53,085 nt of DNA from Paenibacillus gorillae. GTDB taxonomy: Bacteria; Bacillota; Bacilli; Paenibacillales; Paenibacillaceae. This document shows positions 43,501 to 52,153 of this stretch, piece by piece; the stretch's first letter is position 1, and each line of letters opens with the position of its first letter. The notes beneath the pieces are model-generated. The model saw nothing but the letters and a program-made list of their open reading frames with translations. It was not told the origin of the DNA and made no database searches. The stretch covers positions 1 to 53,085 of the forward strand of contig NZ_CBVJ010000108.1 of NCBI RefSeq assembly GCF_000513275.1, given 5' to 3'. A program made the translations under genes and the position numbers.

Positions 43501-43678
43501 GGAAGTACGGCGCATGCAGATTGACAAAGCTGCCGCCATCGGCAGCAGCGAGCGCTTGTCCTAGACCGCTAGCCCCTACGACAGCCCCGCTCTCAGCAAG
43601 AAGCTGCTCCGCTGCCGGATTTGGCCGGGATGCCGCCGGAAACGAGGAATCATAGAAAATGATGGCGTTATGACTCAT
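40547..43678 (-). CDS. Clan GH-A glycoside hydrolase, family unassigned
   Basis: 1043 residues without signal peptide. An N-terminal domain of about 240 residues resembles a class I amidotransferase-like fold (NAIIFYDSSFPAA, LRRGGGLISVGG). A beta-sandwich follows, then a TIM barrel. The probable acid/base is E501 (DLINEPSMF) and the nucleophile E667 (NLVQETGIM), the clan GH-A arrangement. A second amidotransferase-like domain (LVILPSAHNLDDAAFEQLL) and a C-terminal beta domain follow. It resembles GH5/GH42-type enzymes but I cannot name the family. Its position between GH125 and GH38 suggests that it cuts a beta-mannoside or beta-galactoside in the same glycan. It overlaps gh125 as ATGA. Confidence 0.75.
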   Translation of the reverse strand: MSHNAIIFYDSSFPAASRPNPAAEQLLAESGAVVGASGLGQALAAADGGSFVNLHAPYFPKEAWSEIISYLRRGGGLISVGGAPFQIPVSRNAAGLWEAEPEQTAYHRELQIHEALPVDAAPIRTLSAMADIPLLAGKESLFEVSPTWNLVPHVSKSSDLPHQMGSAGPMDAHLYPLLKGISSEGREVAAPVLLWENTKGAFAGARWLFINQPLTEVFWQGGGVQELLRWSAYCSAGVTELWLKPNYASYEPGERAMLTLQMQQLSRQSSTDKAPASWSFAISVQHENHPEQLWSNRLQEEATSRQLILRLPVPLSLESGYYYVECIAESSTGERRVLRQGFWGMDRELLASGTPVTCERDYFIKDGRPMPVVGMTYMTSDVARKFLFLPNASVWERDMAQMRKAGINWIRTGIWTAYRNVMQVDGHASEEALRAIDAFLLTAKRHDLQVTFTFFSFTPETWEGKNPYLDPRSVEAQKRFIRAIVSRHSQSKHVDWDLINEPSMFDPPRIFSDGPRSSRDAFEQAAYAAWLKERHGSIARLQQVWNMTPEQLPDFDSAVPPEPEEINFDVQDMHQGKKGTRWLDYVLFSMDMHNRWAKELYDAIKEECPDHMVTVGQDEALGAQRPSPFFYGEAVDYTTVHSWWLNDYLVWDGIFAKTADKPNLVQETGIMYVETPEGRAKRSEAELRNMLERKYAYAFSTGGAGAVQWIWNTNFYMDNANESHIGAVRADGTEKPEADVSYDFGRFMAEIRDLFTGRELEDTAVVFPYSNDFSNRKLAFDATTKATRVLAYELNKPFRGVSEYHLHELEANPAKLVILPSAHNLDDAAFEQLLGCIEQSGATLLLTGPTSLDAYWRTNDRYVELFGERELKNVVREEQLRIGDRVWPVSYGSRRIAQVWKESRKGEADTDADDLRELPLGKGRIIWCPLPVELNDRTETLTALYKYALASSGCVQELEWIKGGELPGVYGRKLQFRDGALFIFVSEFGRHADIEVKDPATGAGYSFELPKERSVMFAVDLQGRLLSVYRPHESSITVTSPSN

Positions 43679-44994
43679 AGCAATTCATCCTTCATCGCCT
43701 GATACACAAGCTGTGAGAAGAGGCTGTTGGACCAAGCAAACCATTTGCGCGTGAACTGCGTCGGATCATCCGAATGGAAGCCTTCATGCATGTAGCCGGT
43801 ATCCGCATCGGTTGCCTCCAGCATGTCGATCAATGCGAGCTTCTCTTCGCTGCTCGTTGCTGTAATACCCTGCATAGACAGAGCCATATGCCAAATATAG
43901 CCTGGCGGCGTGTGCGGACTGCCGATTCCTTTGGCCGCTTTCCCCTCGTAATAGAACGGGTTCTCCTTGCTGAGCGCGAACTGCCTTGTATTCTGATAGA
44001 TTGGATCGTCGGCATTCGTATAGCCCAAGTAAGGGATCGAGATCAGACCTGGCGTACCTGCATCGTCCATTAAGCAGTAGTTGCCGAAGCCGTCGGTCTC
44101 GTAAGCATAGATCGGTCCAAACTCCGGATGACGGTAAATGCCGTACAGCTGAATGCCATGATCCACGTCTTCCTCCAGCTGTTTCAGCTCCTTCACGAGA
44201 TCCATATCACGGAATACCCATTCCGCAATATCTCTCATCTGACGAAGCGCAACGACCGCGAACATATTGTCCGGAATGTTGTAATGGAAATCGCAAGCAT
44301 CGTCACTGGAGCGGAAGCCCGACCAGATCATGCCGGTGTAATTGACAGGCATGCCAAGTCCGCTATTGCGCAGCGAATCCGTCGGAATGCCGTTATCCCG
44401 GACAAAACGGTACGGGGACAGCTCGAAGTGGCGCTGCTCTGTTTTCCAAAGCGAGACAATCGTACGAATCGCTGCTTTGAAGCCGGAATCGAAAATATCC
44501 GTCAGCTCCGTCTCTTTCCAGTAAGCATGGGCGAGACGCATCGAGAAGCAGATGGAATCAAGCTCGAATTTGCGCTCCCATACCCATGGAGACATATCCG
44601 TCTCGTCCGTCGTATTCCAATGCCAGTCATTGTCTGTCTCGTTGAACGCATTCGCATACGGATCGATCTGAATGTAATTGATATGGCGCTTGATCAAGCC
44701 GCTCAATATGCGCTGAAGCTCTTTGTCTTCCTTAGCAAGCGGAACATAATGAATCACTTGCTCGACGGAGTCACGCAGCCACATCGCCGGAATATCGCCG
44801 GTAATGACGAAGGTCGTGCCGTCCTCCATGGGCTTCGTTGTCGTTTCGAGCGTATTCGGGAAACAGTTTTTGAACAATTGCAGCAGCTTCGGACGATGCG
44901 CCAGCTTCTGCTCAGCTTCCTCCAGAACGTCTTGAACAGCCTTTGGCAGCGTAAGCTCCGGCATCGGGATTTTCGGTAATCTAAATTGCTCCAT
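43675..44994 (-). CDS. Exo-alpha-1,6-mannosidase, glycoside hydrolase family 125
   Basis: 439 residues, metal-independent (alpha/alpha)6 barrel enzyme. Family motifs are GDIPAMWLRDSVEQVIHY (66-83), DETDMSPWVWERKFELDS, MIWSGFRSSDDACDFHYNIPDN with the probable acid at D231/D232, and YMHEGFHSDD with the probable base E404. GH125 enzymes remove alpha-1,6-linked mannose, as in N-glycan cores and yeast mannan. AAGGAG is 12 bases before the ATG. It is cytoplasmic, so oligosaccharides must be imported first by the transporter of this operon. Confidence 0.93.
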   Translation of the reverse strand: MEQFRLPKIPMPELTLPKAVQDVLEEAEQKLAHRPKLLQLFKNCFPNTLETTTKPMEDGTTFVITGDIPAMWLRDSVEQVIHYVPLAKEDKELQRILSGLIKRHINYIQIDPYANAFNETDNDWHWNTTDETDMSPWVWERKFELDSICFSMRLAHAYWKETELTDIFDSGFKAAIRTIVSLWKTEQRHFELSPYRFVRDNGIPTDSLRNSGLGMPVNYTGMIWSGFRSSDDACDFHYNIPDNMFAVVALRQMRDIAEWVFRDMDLVKELKQLEEDVDHGIQLYGIYRHPEFGPIYAYETDGFGNYCLMDDAGTPGLISIPYLGYTNADDPIYQNTRQFALSKENPFYYEGKAAKGIGSPHTPPGYIWHMALSMQGITATSSEEKLALIDMLEATDADTGYMHEGFHSDDPTQFTRKWFAWSNSLFSQLVYQAMKDELL

Positions 44995-45029
44995 AGTAGT
45001 TAGATGCTCCTTTACAGACAGATAAGTAA

Positions 45030-45965
45030 CTATTCCTTAACGGCACCAACCGTCAAGCCTTGAATGAAATAGCGTTGGAAGAACGGATATGCGAATACAA
45101 TTGGACCTGTTGCCAGCACAACCATCGCCATACGCGACGTATCCTGCGGCATCGATTGCAGCACGCCTACGCTAAGCGAAGTGTTTTGCGCGTTCTGCAT
45201 AATGAATTGCATATTATTTTCAATCCGCATCAGCATCGACTGCAGCGGCACTAAATTCGGCGTATTAATATACAGAAGTGCATTAAACCAGTCATTCCAG
45301 TAGCCCAGCGTGCTGAACAACGCGATCGTTGCGAGACCCGGAAGCGCCAAAGGCAGCACCAGCTTGAAGAAGATGCCGAACTCCCCTGCGCCGTCGATTC
45401 TGCCCGATTCGATAATCGCGTCCGGCACCATCGTCGAGAAAAACGTGCGCAAAATCATAATATAGAAGGCGTTGACCGCCAGCGGCAAAATAAGTGCCCA
45501 GATGGAATCTTTCAGCCCCAGCAATTGCGTAACGATAATATAGGTCGGCACCAGGCCGCCGTTGAACAGCATCGTGAAAAAGGCGAAAAACGCGAAGAAA
45601 TTGCGGTATTTAAAGTCACGGCGTGAAATCGCGTAAGCGAAAAGAGCGGTAGCAATGACGCCAATGACTGTACCGATAACCGTAACGGCAATCGTAACCC
45701 CATAGGAGCGAAGCAATTGATCGCCTGCCTTGAATAAATAACTGTAAGCCTCTACGCTCCATTTTTCCGGAAATAGACTGTAGCCGTTTCTGGCGAGCGT
45801 ATTCTCATCCGTAAAGGAAATAATCATAACGAATATAAAAGGAAAGACGCACATCAGAGCAAAAATACCAGCCATCGCATGAAAAATCACGTTCCATACC
45901 GGGCCTAGCTTATGAAAATCACGGCCTTTTGCCGATTGAGATTGAATTTGAGTTTGAGCGGACAT
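45030..45965 (-). CDS. ABC permease, YtcP/LplC-like
   Basis: 311 residues, six membrane segments. The EAA motif is DAIIESGRIDGAGEFGIFFKLVLPLALPGL. The region FFAFFTMLFNGGLVPTYIIV and the end FFQRYFIQGLTVGAVKE are typical of YtcP-type permeases serving large oligosaccharides. GGGGAGG lies eight bases before the ATG. It pairs with the LplB-type permease; no ATPase gene is present in the operon. Confidence 0.92.
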   Translation of the reverse strand: MSAQTQIQSQSAKGRDFHKLGPVWNVIFHAMAGIFALMCVFPFIFVMIISFTDENTLARNGYSLFPEKWSVEAYSYLFKAGDQLLRSYGVTIAVTVIGTVIGVIATALFAYAISRRDFKYRNFFAFFAFFTMLFNGGLVPTYIIVTQLLGLKDSIWALILPLAVNAFYIMILRTFFSTMVPDAIIESGRIDGAGEFGIFFKLVLPLALPGLATIALFSTLGYWNDWFNALLYINTPNLVPLQSMLMRIENNMQFIMQNAQNTSLSVGVLQSMPQDTSRMAMVVLATGPIVFAYPFFQRYFIQGLTVGAVKE

Positions 45966-46021
45966 AGCGGTTTTCCTCCCCTCGCAATGCTTGCCTGTTC
46001 AATTAGTGATAACTGGAAGGA

Positions 46022-46969
46022 CTAGAACAAAGCATTGTCTTTGTTGAATTTGCGAACGATTCCGTTGGATGTAATGACAAGAACGAAGCCGATAAGCGAT
46101 TGATACAGACCTGCAGCCGTACTCATCCCGATCTCGCCTGTCGATTTCAGGCCGCGATAGACGTACGTATCGATAACGTTGGTTACGCTGTACAGCGTTC
46201 CCGAATCCCTTGGCACCTGATAGAACAGTCCAAAGTCCGCATAAAAGATTTTACCGATCGCAAGCAGCGTCAATATCGTAATGAGCGGTGTCAGCATCGG
46301 AATCGTAATGTTGCGGATTTGCTGCCATTTGTTCGCGCCGTCGATCATCGCCGCTTCATACAGCGATTTATCGATGCCCATAATGGCTGCCAAGTAGATA
46401 ACACTGTTATAGCCGACCGATTTCCACAGGAAGACGACGACGATAATAATCGGCCAGTAGGTCGGATCGGAATACCAGTTCATAGGGTCGATGCCAAACG
46501 AACCAGCGATCCGGTTCACGACGCCCCGGTCTAGGCTCAGGAAGCTGAATACGAAATAGCCGACGATAACCCAAGACAGGAAGTATGGCAGAAACATGCC
46601 TGTCTGATAAATTTTCGCCAGCTTCTTATTCGTAATTTCCGCCAGGACGATAGCCATTGCAACGGCAATAATAAGTCCCAGAACGATGAAAAACACATTG
46701 TAAAGCACCGTATTGCGCGTAATGATATAGGCATCATTCGTGCTGAACAAGAATTTGAAGTTTTGCAGGCCTACCCACTTGCTCTCGATAATGCTCGCCA
46801 GAAACCCGTCCCGGCTGTAGCGGTATTCCTTAAACGCGATAACCATGCCGGCCATCGGCAAATAGGAGAATAAGATAAACCAGAGCGTCGCCGGCAAAAC
46901 CATAACCAGCATCGCTTTATTTTTCGTTGATGTCTTTGAAAAAACGTCCAAAGGCTCCCATGTGATCAC
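46022..46969 (-). CDS. ABC permease, LplB-like; start uncertain
   Basis: 315 residues as read, six membrane segments. The EAA motif is SLYEAAMIDGANKWQQIRNITIPML. LMVLPATLWFILFSYLPMAGMVIAFKEYR is typical for the N-terminal helix, although here it begins AMLVMVLPA. The GTG at 46969 abuts its ribosome site, whereas GAGAGG is ideally placed for an ATG at 46961 in another frame. That ATG would give MGAFGRFSKTSTKNKAMLV if the A6 run at 46939-46944 had five A. The true N-terminus is therefore open, but the rest is sound. Confidence 0.85.
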   Translation of the reverse strand: MITWEPLDVFSKTSTKNKAMLVMVLPATLWFILFSYLPMAGMVIAFKEYRYSRDGFLASIIESKWVGLQNFKFLFSTNDAYIITRNTVLYNVFFIVLGLIIAVAMAIVLAEITNKKLAKIYQTGMFLPYFLSWVIVGYFVFSFLSLDRGVVNRIAGSFGIDPMNWYSDPTYWPIIIVVVFLWKSVGYNSVIYLAAIMGIDKSLYEAAMIDGANKWQQIRNITIPMLTPLITILTLLAIGKIFYADFGLFYQVPRDSGTLYSVTNVIDTYVYRGLKSTGEIGMSTAAGLYQSLIGFVLVITSNGIVRKFNKDNALF

Positions 46970-46993
46970 CTCTCTGCTGTTAAATGAATGAGA

Positions 46994-47030
46994 GAAGGTA
47001 TGAATCGATAGACTGCCGACCCATACCTTC
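46994..47030 (-). other. Intercistronic hairpin after the binding-protein gene
   Basis: GAAGGTATG (46994-47002) and CATACCTTC (47022-47030) form a nine-base stem without a T run, between the solute-binding protein and the permeases. It probably stabilises the upstream message. Confidence 0.6.
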
Positions 47031-47038
47031 CCGCTTGA

Positions 47039-48502
47039 TTACTTGTTGGCGGCTCTCCACTCGTCAAGCTGGCGCTGCGCTTCAGCCATAACTTTATCCA
47101 GTCCGGCTGCCTTGAATTTCTCGTTAGCGCGCTGCAGGTACACATCAGGGTCAACCGTACCTGTCATTAATGCAGCCCAGAACTCTTGCTTCACATTGTT
47201 TACAGCTGCAATTTCAGTTGCGACTTTCGACGTATCGAAGTTGAAGCCAAGCAGCGGAGCTTTCGTACCCGCATCGTTGAACTTCTTGAACTCTTCCCAC
47301 TTGTTCGCAGGGTCCGTCGTGTTCAGGTAAGTGAGCATAACATTGCCAAGTGCAAACGTCGGCATGTCGTAGTTTTTGGATTCATCCAGATTTTCCATTA
47401 CGTTGTCATTCACTTTCTTGTAGTGAACGCCTTCGATACCGGAATCAACCATGTTCCGAAGAACCGGATCGGTGTTCAGCAGGTTCAAGAATTGCATCGC
47501 TTTCTCCGGGTACTTCGTGTTAGCGGAGATAGCCTGCATGGAGCCCATTACGGACCAGTTGTAGATCAGCGGTTCGCTGGCTGGTGTCGATACAACCGGG
47601 TAACCATAGCTTGCGGACCACAGATTGTCTGCAAACGGCTGCGAGGTTGCACGGTCTGCGAACCATCTGCCCGTCGCTTGCAGATCCGTCAGTGAATCAA
47701 GCGTTGCCGCTTCAGTCGGGATGTAGCCGGCTTTATAGTATTTGTGCATCGTTTTCAAAATTTGCTTCATTTCAGGCGTATCCAGCACGTTAACGATTTT
47801 GAAATCGGTCGTGTTGAGCGGTACGGCCATTGGAAGCTTCTCAATAACGTAATCGTAAGGCACGTAAGGAACTTGGTTCTTATCTACAGCAAGCGGATAA
47901 ACGTCCGGCTCGCTAGCTTTAATCTTTTGGAGCATTGGCTCCAGGCTTTCTAACGAATAGACTTTGGAAATGTCCAGGTTGTACTTGTCCAACAGCTTCT
48001 TGTTGAAGCGCCATACTTCTTGAGCAGGCAGCTCCTTATTAGCAGGAATACCGTAGTTGTGTCCATCCACCTTGGAGCCTTCCAGGAATGCCGGGTCAAG
48101 GGTATCTACGATGCCTTGGCCATATTCCTTGAGCAGATCATCCGTCTGCAGGAATGCACCTTTTCTTGCGTTTTGAACGTAGTCAAACGCCCACGAAGAT
48201 GTAAACATGATGTCTACCGCCTCACCGGAAGCCGTCATTACTTGCAGCTTCTGTGCGTAGTCGCCCCAGTCAACCATGCTCATTTTAACGGTAACGCCGA
48301 TTTTTTCTGCTGTATATTTGCTTACTTCAGCCATGACTTTGTCGACATCTTTCTGCGGCGTGCCAATCGTGTACCAGATCAGCTCAACCGGTTTTTCCGG
48401 CGTGCCTTCCACTCCGCCCTTGCCCCCGCAAGCGCTTAACACAATCGACATGACCATCAGCAGCGCAAGCGCCGGTATGAAGCCTTTTTTCTTTCTGCTC
48501 AT
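47039..48502 (-). CDS. ABC transporter solute-binding lipoprotein (LplA/YtcQ-like)
   Basis: 487 residues. The signal peptide MSRKKKGFIPALALL with lipobox LSAC is followed by GGKGG and a type 1 binding fold of the large LplA/YtcQ class (ELIWYTIGTPQKDVDKVMAEVSKYTAEKIGV; MGSMQAISANTKYPEKAMQFLNLL). GGGAGG is six bases before the ATG at 48502; an in-frame start at 48580 lacks a site. It is the first gene of the mannoglycan operon, with cre-like sites upstream. It likely binds mannose-containing oligosaccharides (inferred from the hydrolases). Confidence 0.92.
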   Translation of the reverse strand: MSRKKKGFIPALALLMVMSIVLSACGGKGGVEGTPEKPVELIWYTIGTPQKDVDKVMAEVSKYTAEKIGVTVKMSMVDWGDYAQKLQVMTASGEAVDIMFTSSWAFDYVQNARKGAFLQTDDLLKEYGQGIVDTLDPAFLEGSKVDGHNYGIPANKELPAQEVWRFNKKLLDKYNLDISKVYSLESLEPMLQKIKASEPDVYPLAVDKNQVPYVPYDYVIEKLPMAVPLNTTDFKIVNVLDTPEMKQILKTMHKYYKAGYIPTEAATLDSLTDLQATGRWFADRATSQPFADNLWSASYGYPVVSTPASEPLIYNWSVMGSMQAISANTKYPEKAMQFLNLLNTDPVLRNMVDSGIEGVHYKKVNDNVMENLDESKNYDMPTFALGNVMLTYLNTTDPANKWEEFKKFNDAGTKAPLLGFNFDTSKVATEIAAVNNVKQEFWAALMTGTVDPDVYLQRANEKFKAAGLDKVMAEAQRQLDEWRAANK

Positions 48503-48552
48503 CGTAATCCTCCCGTGTATATCGTAGTGCGAATCATTTGCATACAGCCCCC

Positions 48553-48634
48553 GAGAAAGCGTTTTATTGTACGCCCCCATTTAAGAATCCGTTTTCAAAG
48601 GCTAATATAAAAGTACCGGATGTAACGGTTTTCA
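48553..48634. promoter_or_regulatory. cre-like sites upstream of the mannoglycan operon
   Basis: Plus-strand TGTAACGGTTTTCA (48621-48634) and GAGAAAGCGTTTTA (48553-48566) each differ at one or two positions from the CcpA operator consensus TGWNANCGNTNWCA. CcpA-mediated repression would suit a sugar operon, but matches of this quality occur by chance. Confidence 0.4.
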
Positions 48635-48670
48635 AATAGAGAACAAAGTAAAGATATGATGTACAAATTA

Positions 48671-48710
48671 AAGAAAAGACCGCTCCAATCTAACATTAGA
48701 GCAGTCCTTT
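48671..48710 (-). terminator. Terminator of the second kinase-regulator pair
   Basis: AAAGGACTGCTC.AAT pairs with ATT.GAGCGGTCTTT on the minus strand, followed by a T-rich tract. Its first arm overlaps the last codons of the regulator gene. Confidence 0.75.
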
Positions 48711-50228
48711 ATAATCAGTTGGAGATATGCCGACATACTTCTTAAATTGTTTGTAGAAATAGCCAGTCTCCCAATAGCCGACCCGCATGGCAATTTCCTG
48801 CACCTTCAACTGCGTATCCTTCAGCATCTCCTTCGCCCTGTCGATGCGGTATTTGTTGATGTAGTCCGTAAACGTCTCGCTCGTTTCTTTTTGAAACAGA
48901 TGGCCGAGATAAACCGGATGGATATTATACTGCTGGCTAAGCGACTTCAGCGACAGCGGCTGCGCGTAATTGTCATGTACATTGGCAAGCAGCTGCTGGA
49001 TAATAGGGCTCTTTACGTCCCTTACGAGCGAATCAACCGTTAGAGTTGCTGCTTCCTTAACGACATCGGCCAGCTCTTCAATTTTATCAGCCTGCATAAT
49101 TTGCACGAAACCGGCCTTGTACAGCTCCGGCTGGTCAGCGCGCTTAATTTCCTTCAGCTCCATCTTGAAACGGATCATCATCTCGATTGCCATGCTTTGA
49201 ATATAGGCAGGCGTTACGCCTTCGGTCAGTTGAACGTGCTCGAATTCCGCTTCGATCGCCTCATGCAGCTGATCCAGCTCCTTCGCTTTGATCAGCTTGG
49301 AAAATGGCGACCAATCCAGCGCGAAAGACGTGTGCCCGGTGCTGTCAGAGCGCTCCGCCAGCGATTCGTAATCCAAGACAACAGGTTCGTCGTGCAGCAT
49401 AAAATATTCCTGTGCTTCCTTCGCTTGCGTGTAGCTGTCTGGTGCGCCTTCCTCCGTCTTCTCCACGCTGCCCAGCGATATGCGCAGCAGACCGCTGCCG
49501 ACGACAGGGAGCAGTTCGCTCTGCAAGCCGTTTAATAAATCGAGTGCCTTCGACTTACCCTGATCCCGGTCCGAGAACAGGAATATGATAACCTGATCCC
49601 CGTCGATGTCTACGAAAGGCAGCAACGATTTATCCTCGTCAGCCAACTGCTGCACGGCGTCATAAAACGGCTTGCTAGGACTGTCTGTACGGAGCACTGC
49701 AACGGCAAGATACGGGGCATCCAACCGGATGTTCAGCATTTCCGTCCGTTCGTTCAGCTCATAAGATGCAATTCGCCGGGTCAGCCAGCGATACAATATA
49801 TTATCCCTAAGAATACGAATATCATAAGCGTTGAACATCCGATCCGGACGACCCTGGTCCAGCTTGTCGATCGTATTGGCAAGCGTCTCCTGCAGCTCGT
49901 CAATATTAATCGGCTTGAGCAAATAGTTCTCTACGCCGAGCTTGAGTCCGGACTTAATATAGTCAAACTCATTGTAGCCGCTCAAAATAATGACTTTGAG
50001 TTCCGGGTGAACCTGCCGCGCACTGCGGATTAAGGTTAAGCCATCCATCACCGGCATCGAGATATCGGTTAGCAGAATATCGACCGACAGCCCCTTGAGC
50101 GCTTCCAGCGCATCCCGGCCATTTTCCGCAGATCCGACAATTTCCAGCCCGTAAGCAGACCAATCGATAATATCGTATAATCCTTCGATAATGAACGGCT
50201 CATCATCGACTACGAATACTCTATACAT
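48696..50228 (-). CDS. Response regulator, AraC-type output (YesN-like)
   Basis: 510 residues. The receiver domain has D55 (ILLTDISMP) and K105 (NYLLKPI). A central region of about 270 residues follows, with a degenerate cyclase-like stretch (LPFVDIDGDQVIIFLFSDRD). The end is an AraC DNA-binding domain (LSLKSLSQQYNIHPVYLGHLFQ; VQEIAMRVGYWETGYFYKQFKKYVG). AGGAGGG is five bases before the ATG. It starts one base after the kinase stop. It probably activates the mannoglycan operon, whose promoter region is directly downstream. Confidence 0.92.
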   Translation of the reverse strand: MYRVFVVDDEPFIIEGLYDIIDWSAYGLEIVGSAENGRDALEALKGLSVDILLTDISMPVMDGLTLIRSARQVHPELKVIILSGYNEFDYIKSGLKLGVENYLLKPINIDELQETLANTIDKLDQGRPDRMFNAYDIRILRDNILYRWLTRRIASYELNERTEMLNIRLDAPYLAVAVLRTDSPSKPFYDAVQQLADEDKSLLPFVDIDGDQVIIFLFSDRDQGKSKALDLLNGLQSELLPVVGSGLLRISLGSVEKTEEGAPDSYTQAKEAQEYFMLHDEPVVLDYESLAERSDSTGHTSFALDWSPFSKLIKAKELDQLHEAIEAEFEHVQLTEGVTPAYIQSMAIEMMIRFKMELKEIKRADQPELYKAGFVQIMQADKIEELADVVKEAATLTVDSLVRDVKSPIIQQLLANVHDNYAQPLSLKSLSQQYNIHPVYLGHLFQKETSETFTDYINKYRIDRAKEMLKDTQLKVQEIAMRVGYWETGYFYKQFKKYVGISPTDYKGLL

Positions 50229-50229
50229 G

Positions 50230-52038
50230 CTATCCCTCCTGTTCTCCGGGAAACTCGATGCTCACCCTTGTGCCCTCGCCCGGTGCACTTGTCATTTCAA
50301 GTCCGTACTCATTGCCGTACAGCAGCTTCAGCCGCTCATGGACGCTTCGCAGCCCGAATGATTCTCCAGTCTCCTCGACGGCATCCAGTGAATGACGAAT
50401 TTGCGCCAGCCGCTCCGCTTCGATTCCGCTGCCATTGTCCTCGATTTCCATACGAATCCGGCCATCCTGTTCCGAGACGCGGATTTCGACCCGGTTATCA
50501 GCTCTATGGGGCTGCAGGCCATGGACAACATAGTTTTCGATGATGGGCTGCAAAGCCATTCGCATAATTTTTTTCCGCCCAAGACTCTCCTCGCATTGAA
50601 TTTCATAAGACAGCTTGTCCTTGTAGCGGATTCGGAACAGCTCCAGATAAAGCCGGGACGTCTCGAGCTCTTCCTTAATGGTGCTCTCCCCTTTGGGCTG
50701 CACGAAGCTTTTGAAAAGAACAGACAGGCTGTAGATCATTTCTCCGACGTCCTTAGCCCCTTGGGAAATGGCCCGCATGCGAATGACTTCCAGCGTATTG
50801 TACAGAAAATGAGGATTAACCCGCGCTTGCAGCGCTGCCAGCTCCGTATGCTTCTGCTTAATCTCTGCCACATAGACACGGTCGATGTGACGGGCTAGCT
50901 CTTCAAGCATATCGTTGAAGCTGCGGGAGATCTGTCCCAGCTCGTCCTCCTTCTCATCATGGATACGAGCGGACAAATCGCCGCTCTCCACCTTGCGCAT
51001 GAAGCGGATAATTTTATTCGTACGTTTCGCATAATTGATGACGACAAGCACGGGAACGAGCAGCACTATCGCTATACAAATAGCGCTAATGAGTATAATG
51101 GTTTGCTTGAGTCCCTGGTAGGATGAAGCAATCTCTGCTTTCGGAGCAACTCCGACGACCATATAACCGGCCTGATTTTGCGACAGTGTCGTGACGAAGG
51201 ATTCCTGCTCCAGCAGCGCTGTGTTATTAAGCGGGTCGATTCGGTCTGTATAAGGGTAACGGGTGCCGTAATAGCGGTTTGAAGAGTCAAACAGCACCTC
51301 ACCGCTTGGCCCCAGCACCAGAATATAGCCCTTCAACTGCTCCCTGTAGCTGTCGAGCGCCTGGGCGATGCCGTCGGAATTAAAATAGACGAGCATCTGG
51401 CCGAGATTTTTCAGCGTGTTTTTATCCGTAATCGGAACCCGCATCGCATACAGCTTCGGATCATCCTGATCGATGGCTTGACGAACCCATTCGTTTGGCA
51501 CAGACATTGCGCTGTTCTCGAGCGCCATTGCATCAGGGATGTACGAGCGTGATGCATTGGTTGAAATTAATTTGTTCACATGATCCTTTTTATAAGCAAA
51601 TAAGAACTGCTTTTCCGAGCTGTACAGCAGCAAATTTTCAATATCAGTGTCATTCTCCAGCTTATTGTTGAAATAATCGAGCCCCTTCGGCACATCGACA
51701 TCGGCTCCGCTCGCATATTGATCCAGCTGATACTTCACATAATCCTCGAATGGATGCTGGAGAAAATAAGCAAGATGAATCGACAGCGATTCATTCCGGT
51801 ACACATCGCGCATAATGGCTTGCACCGACTCATATTTGCGGGTCATATAGCTGTTGACGCTCTCCATCGCCTTTTTCTGATTTTCGAGGTCGTTGCCAAT
51901 GATCGACTGCGTCATCACGTTGAACATAAAGTAGGAAAAAGTAACGATCGTCGCCGTCGTAATGAGCGCGAACAGCAGGATCATTTTCATAAACAAGTTG
52001 TTTTTGAGATAGCTGTCGTATAAGCCTCTGCCTTTCAA
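50230..52038 (-). CDS. Sensor histidine kinase (YesM family)
   Basis: 602 residues. TM1 is near 17-40, then an extracellular Cache-type domain of about 260 residues, TM2 near 305-325, HAMP, the His_kinase motif NPHFLYNTLEVIRM with H410, and an HATPase domain (PIIENYVVHGLQ, DNGSGIE, FGLRSVHERLKLLYG). The start is TTG at 52038 with AAAGGAG six bases upstream. It should sense an extracellular glycan-derived signal. Its regulator partner follows immediately. Confidence 0.92.
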   Translation of the reverse strand: MKGRGLYDSYLKNNLFMKMILLFALITTATIVTFSYFMFNVMTQSIIGNDLENQKKAMESVNSYMTRKYESVQAIMRDVYRNESLSIHLAYFLQHPFEDYVKYQLDQYASGADVDVPKGLDYFNNKLENDTDIENLLLYSSEKQFLFAYKKDHVNKLISTNASRSYIPDAMALENSAMSVPNEWVRQAIDQDDPKLYAMRVPITDKNTLKNLGQMLVYFNSDGIAQALDSYREQLKGYILVLGPSGEVLFDSSNRYYGTRYPYTDRIDPLNNTALLEQESFVTTLSQNQAGYMVVGVAPKAEIASSYQGLKQTIILISAICIAIVLLVPVLVVINYAKRTNKIIRFMRKVESGDLSARIHDEKEDELGQISRSFNDMLEELARHIDRVYVAEIKQKHTELAALQARVNPHFLYNTLEVIRMRAISQGAKDVGEMIYSLSVLFKSFVQPKGESTIKEELETSRLYLELFRIRYKDKLSYEIQCEESLGRKKIMRMALQPIIENYVVHGLQPHRADNRVEIRVSEQDGRIRMEIEDNGSGIEAERLAQIRHSLDAVEETGESFGLRSVHERLKLLYGNEYGLEMTSAPGEGTRVSIEFPGEQEG

Positions 52039-52098
52039 AACGAGCTCCTTTCCCGTGCGTGCATCTCTAACTAATCACGATGTTCGTTTCAATGTCTA

Positions 52099-52128
52099 AT
52101 CATACTGCACGGTTATTTGCGGATACAA
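52099..52128 (-). promoter_or_regulatory. Possible promoter of the second kinase gene
   Basis: Minus strand TTGTAT (52128-52123), 18 bases, TATGAT (52104-52099). Confidence 0.5.
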
Positions 52129-52153
52129 GTAGGCTACCCAAATCGAGAGTGGA

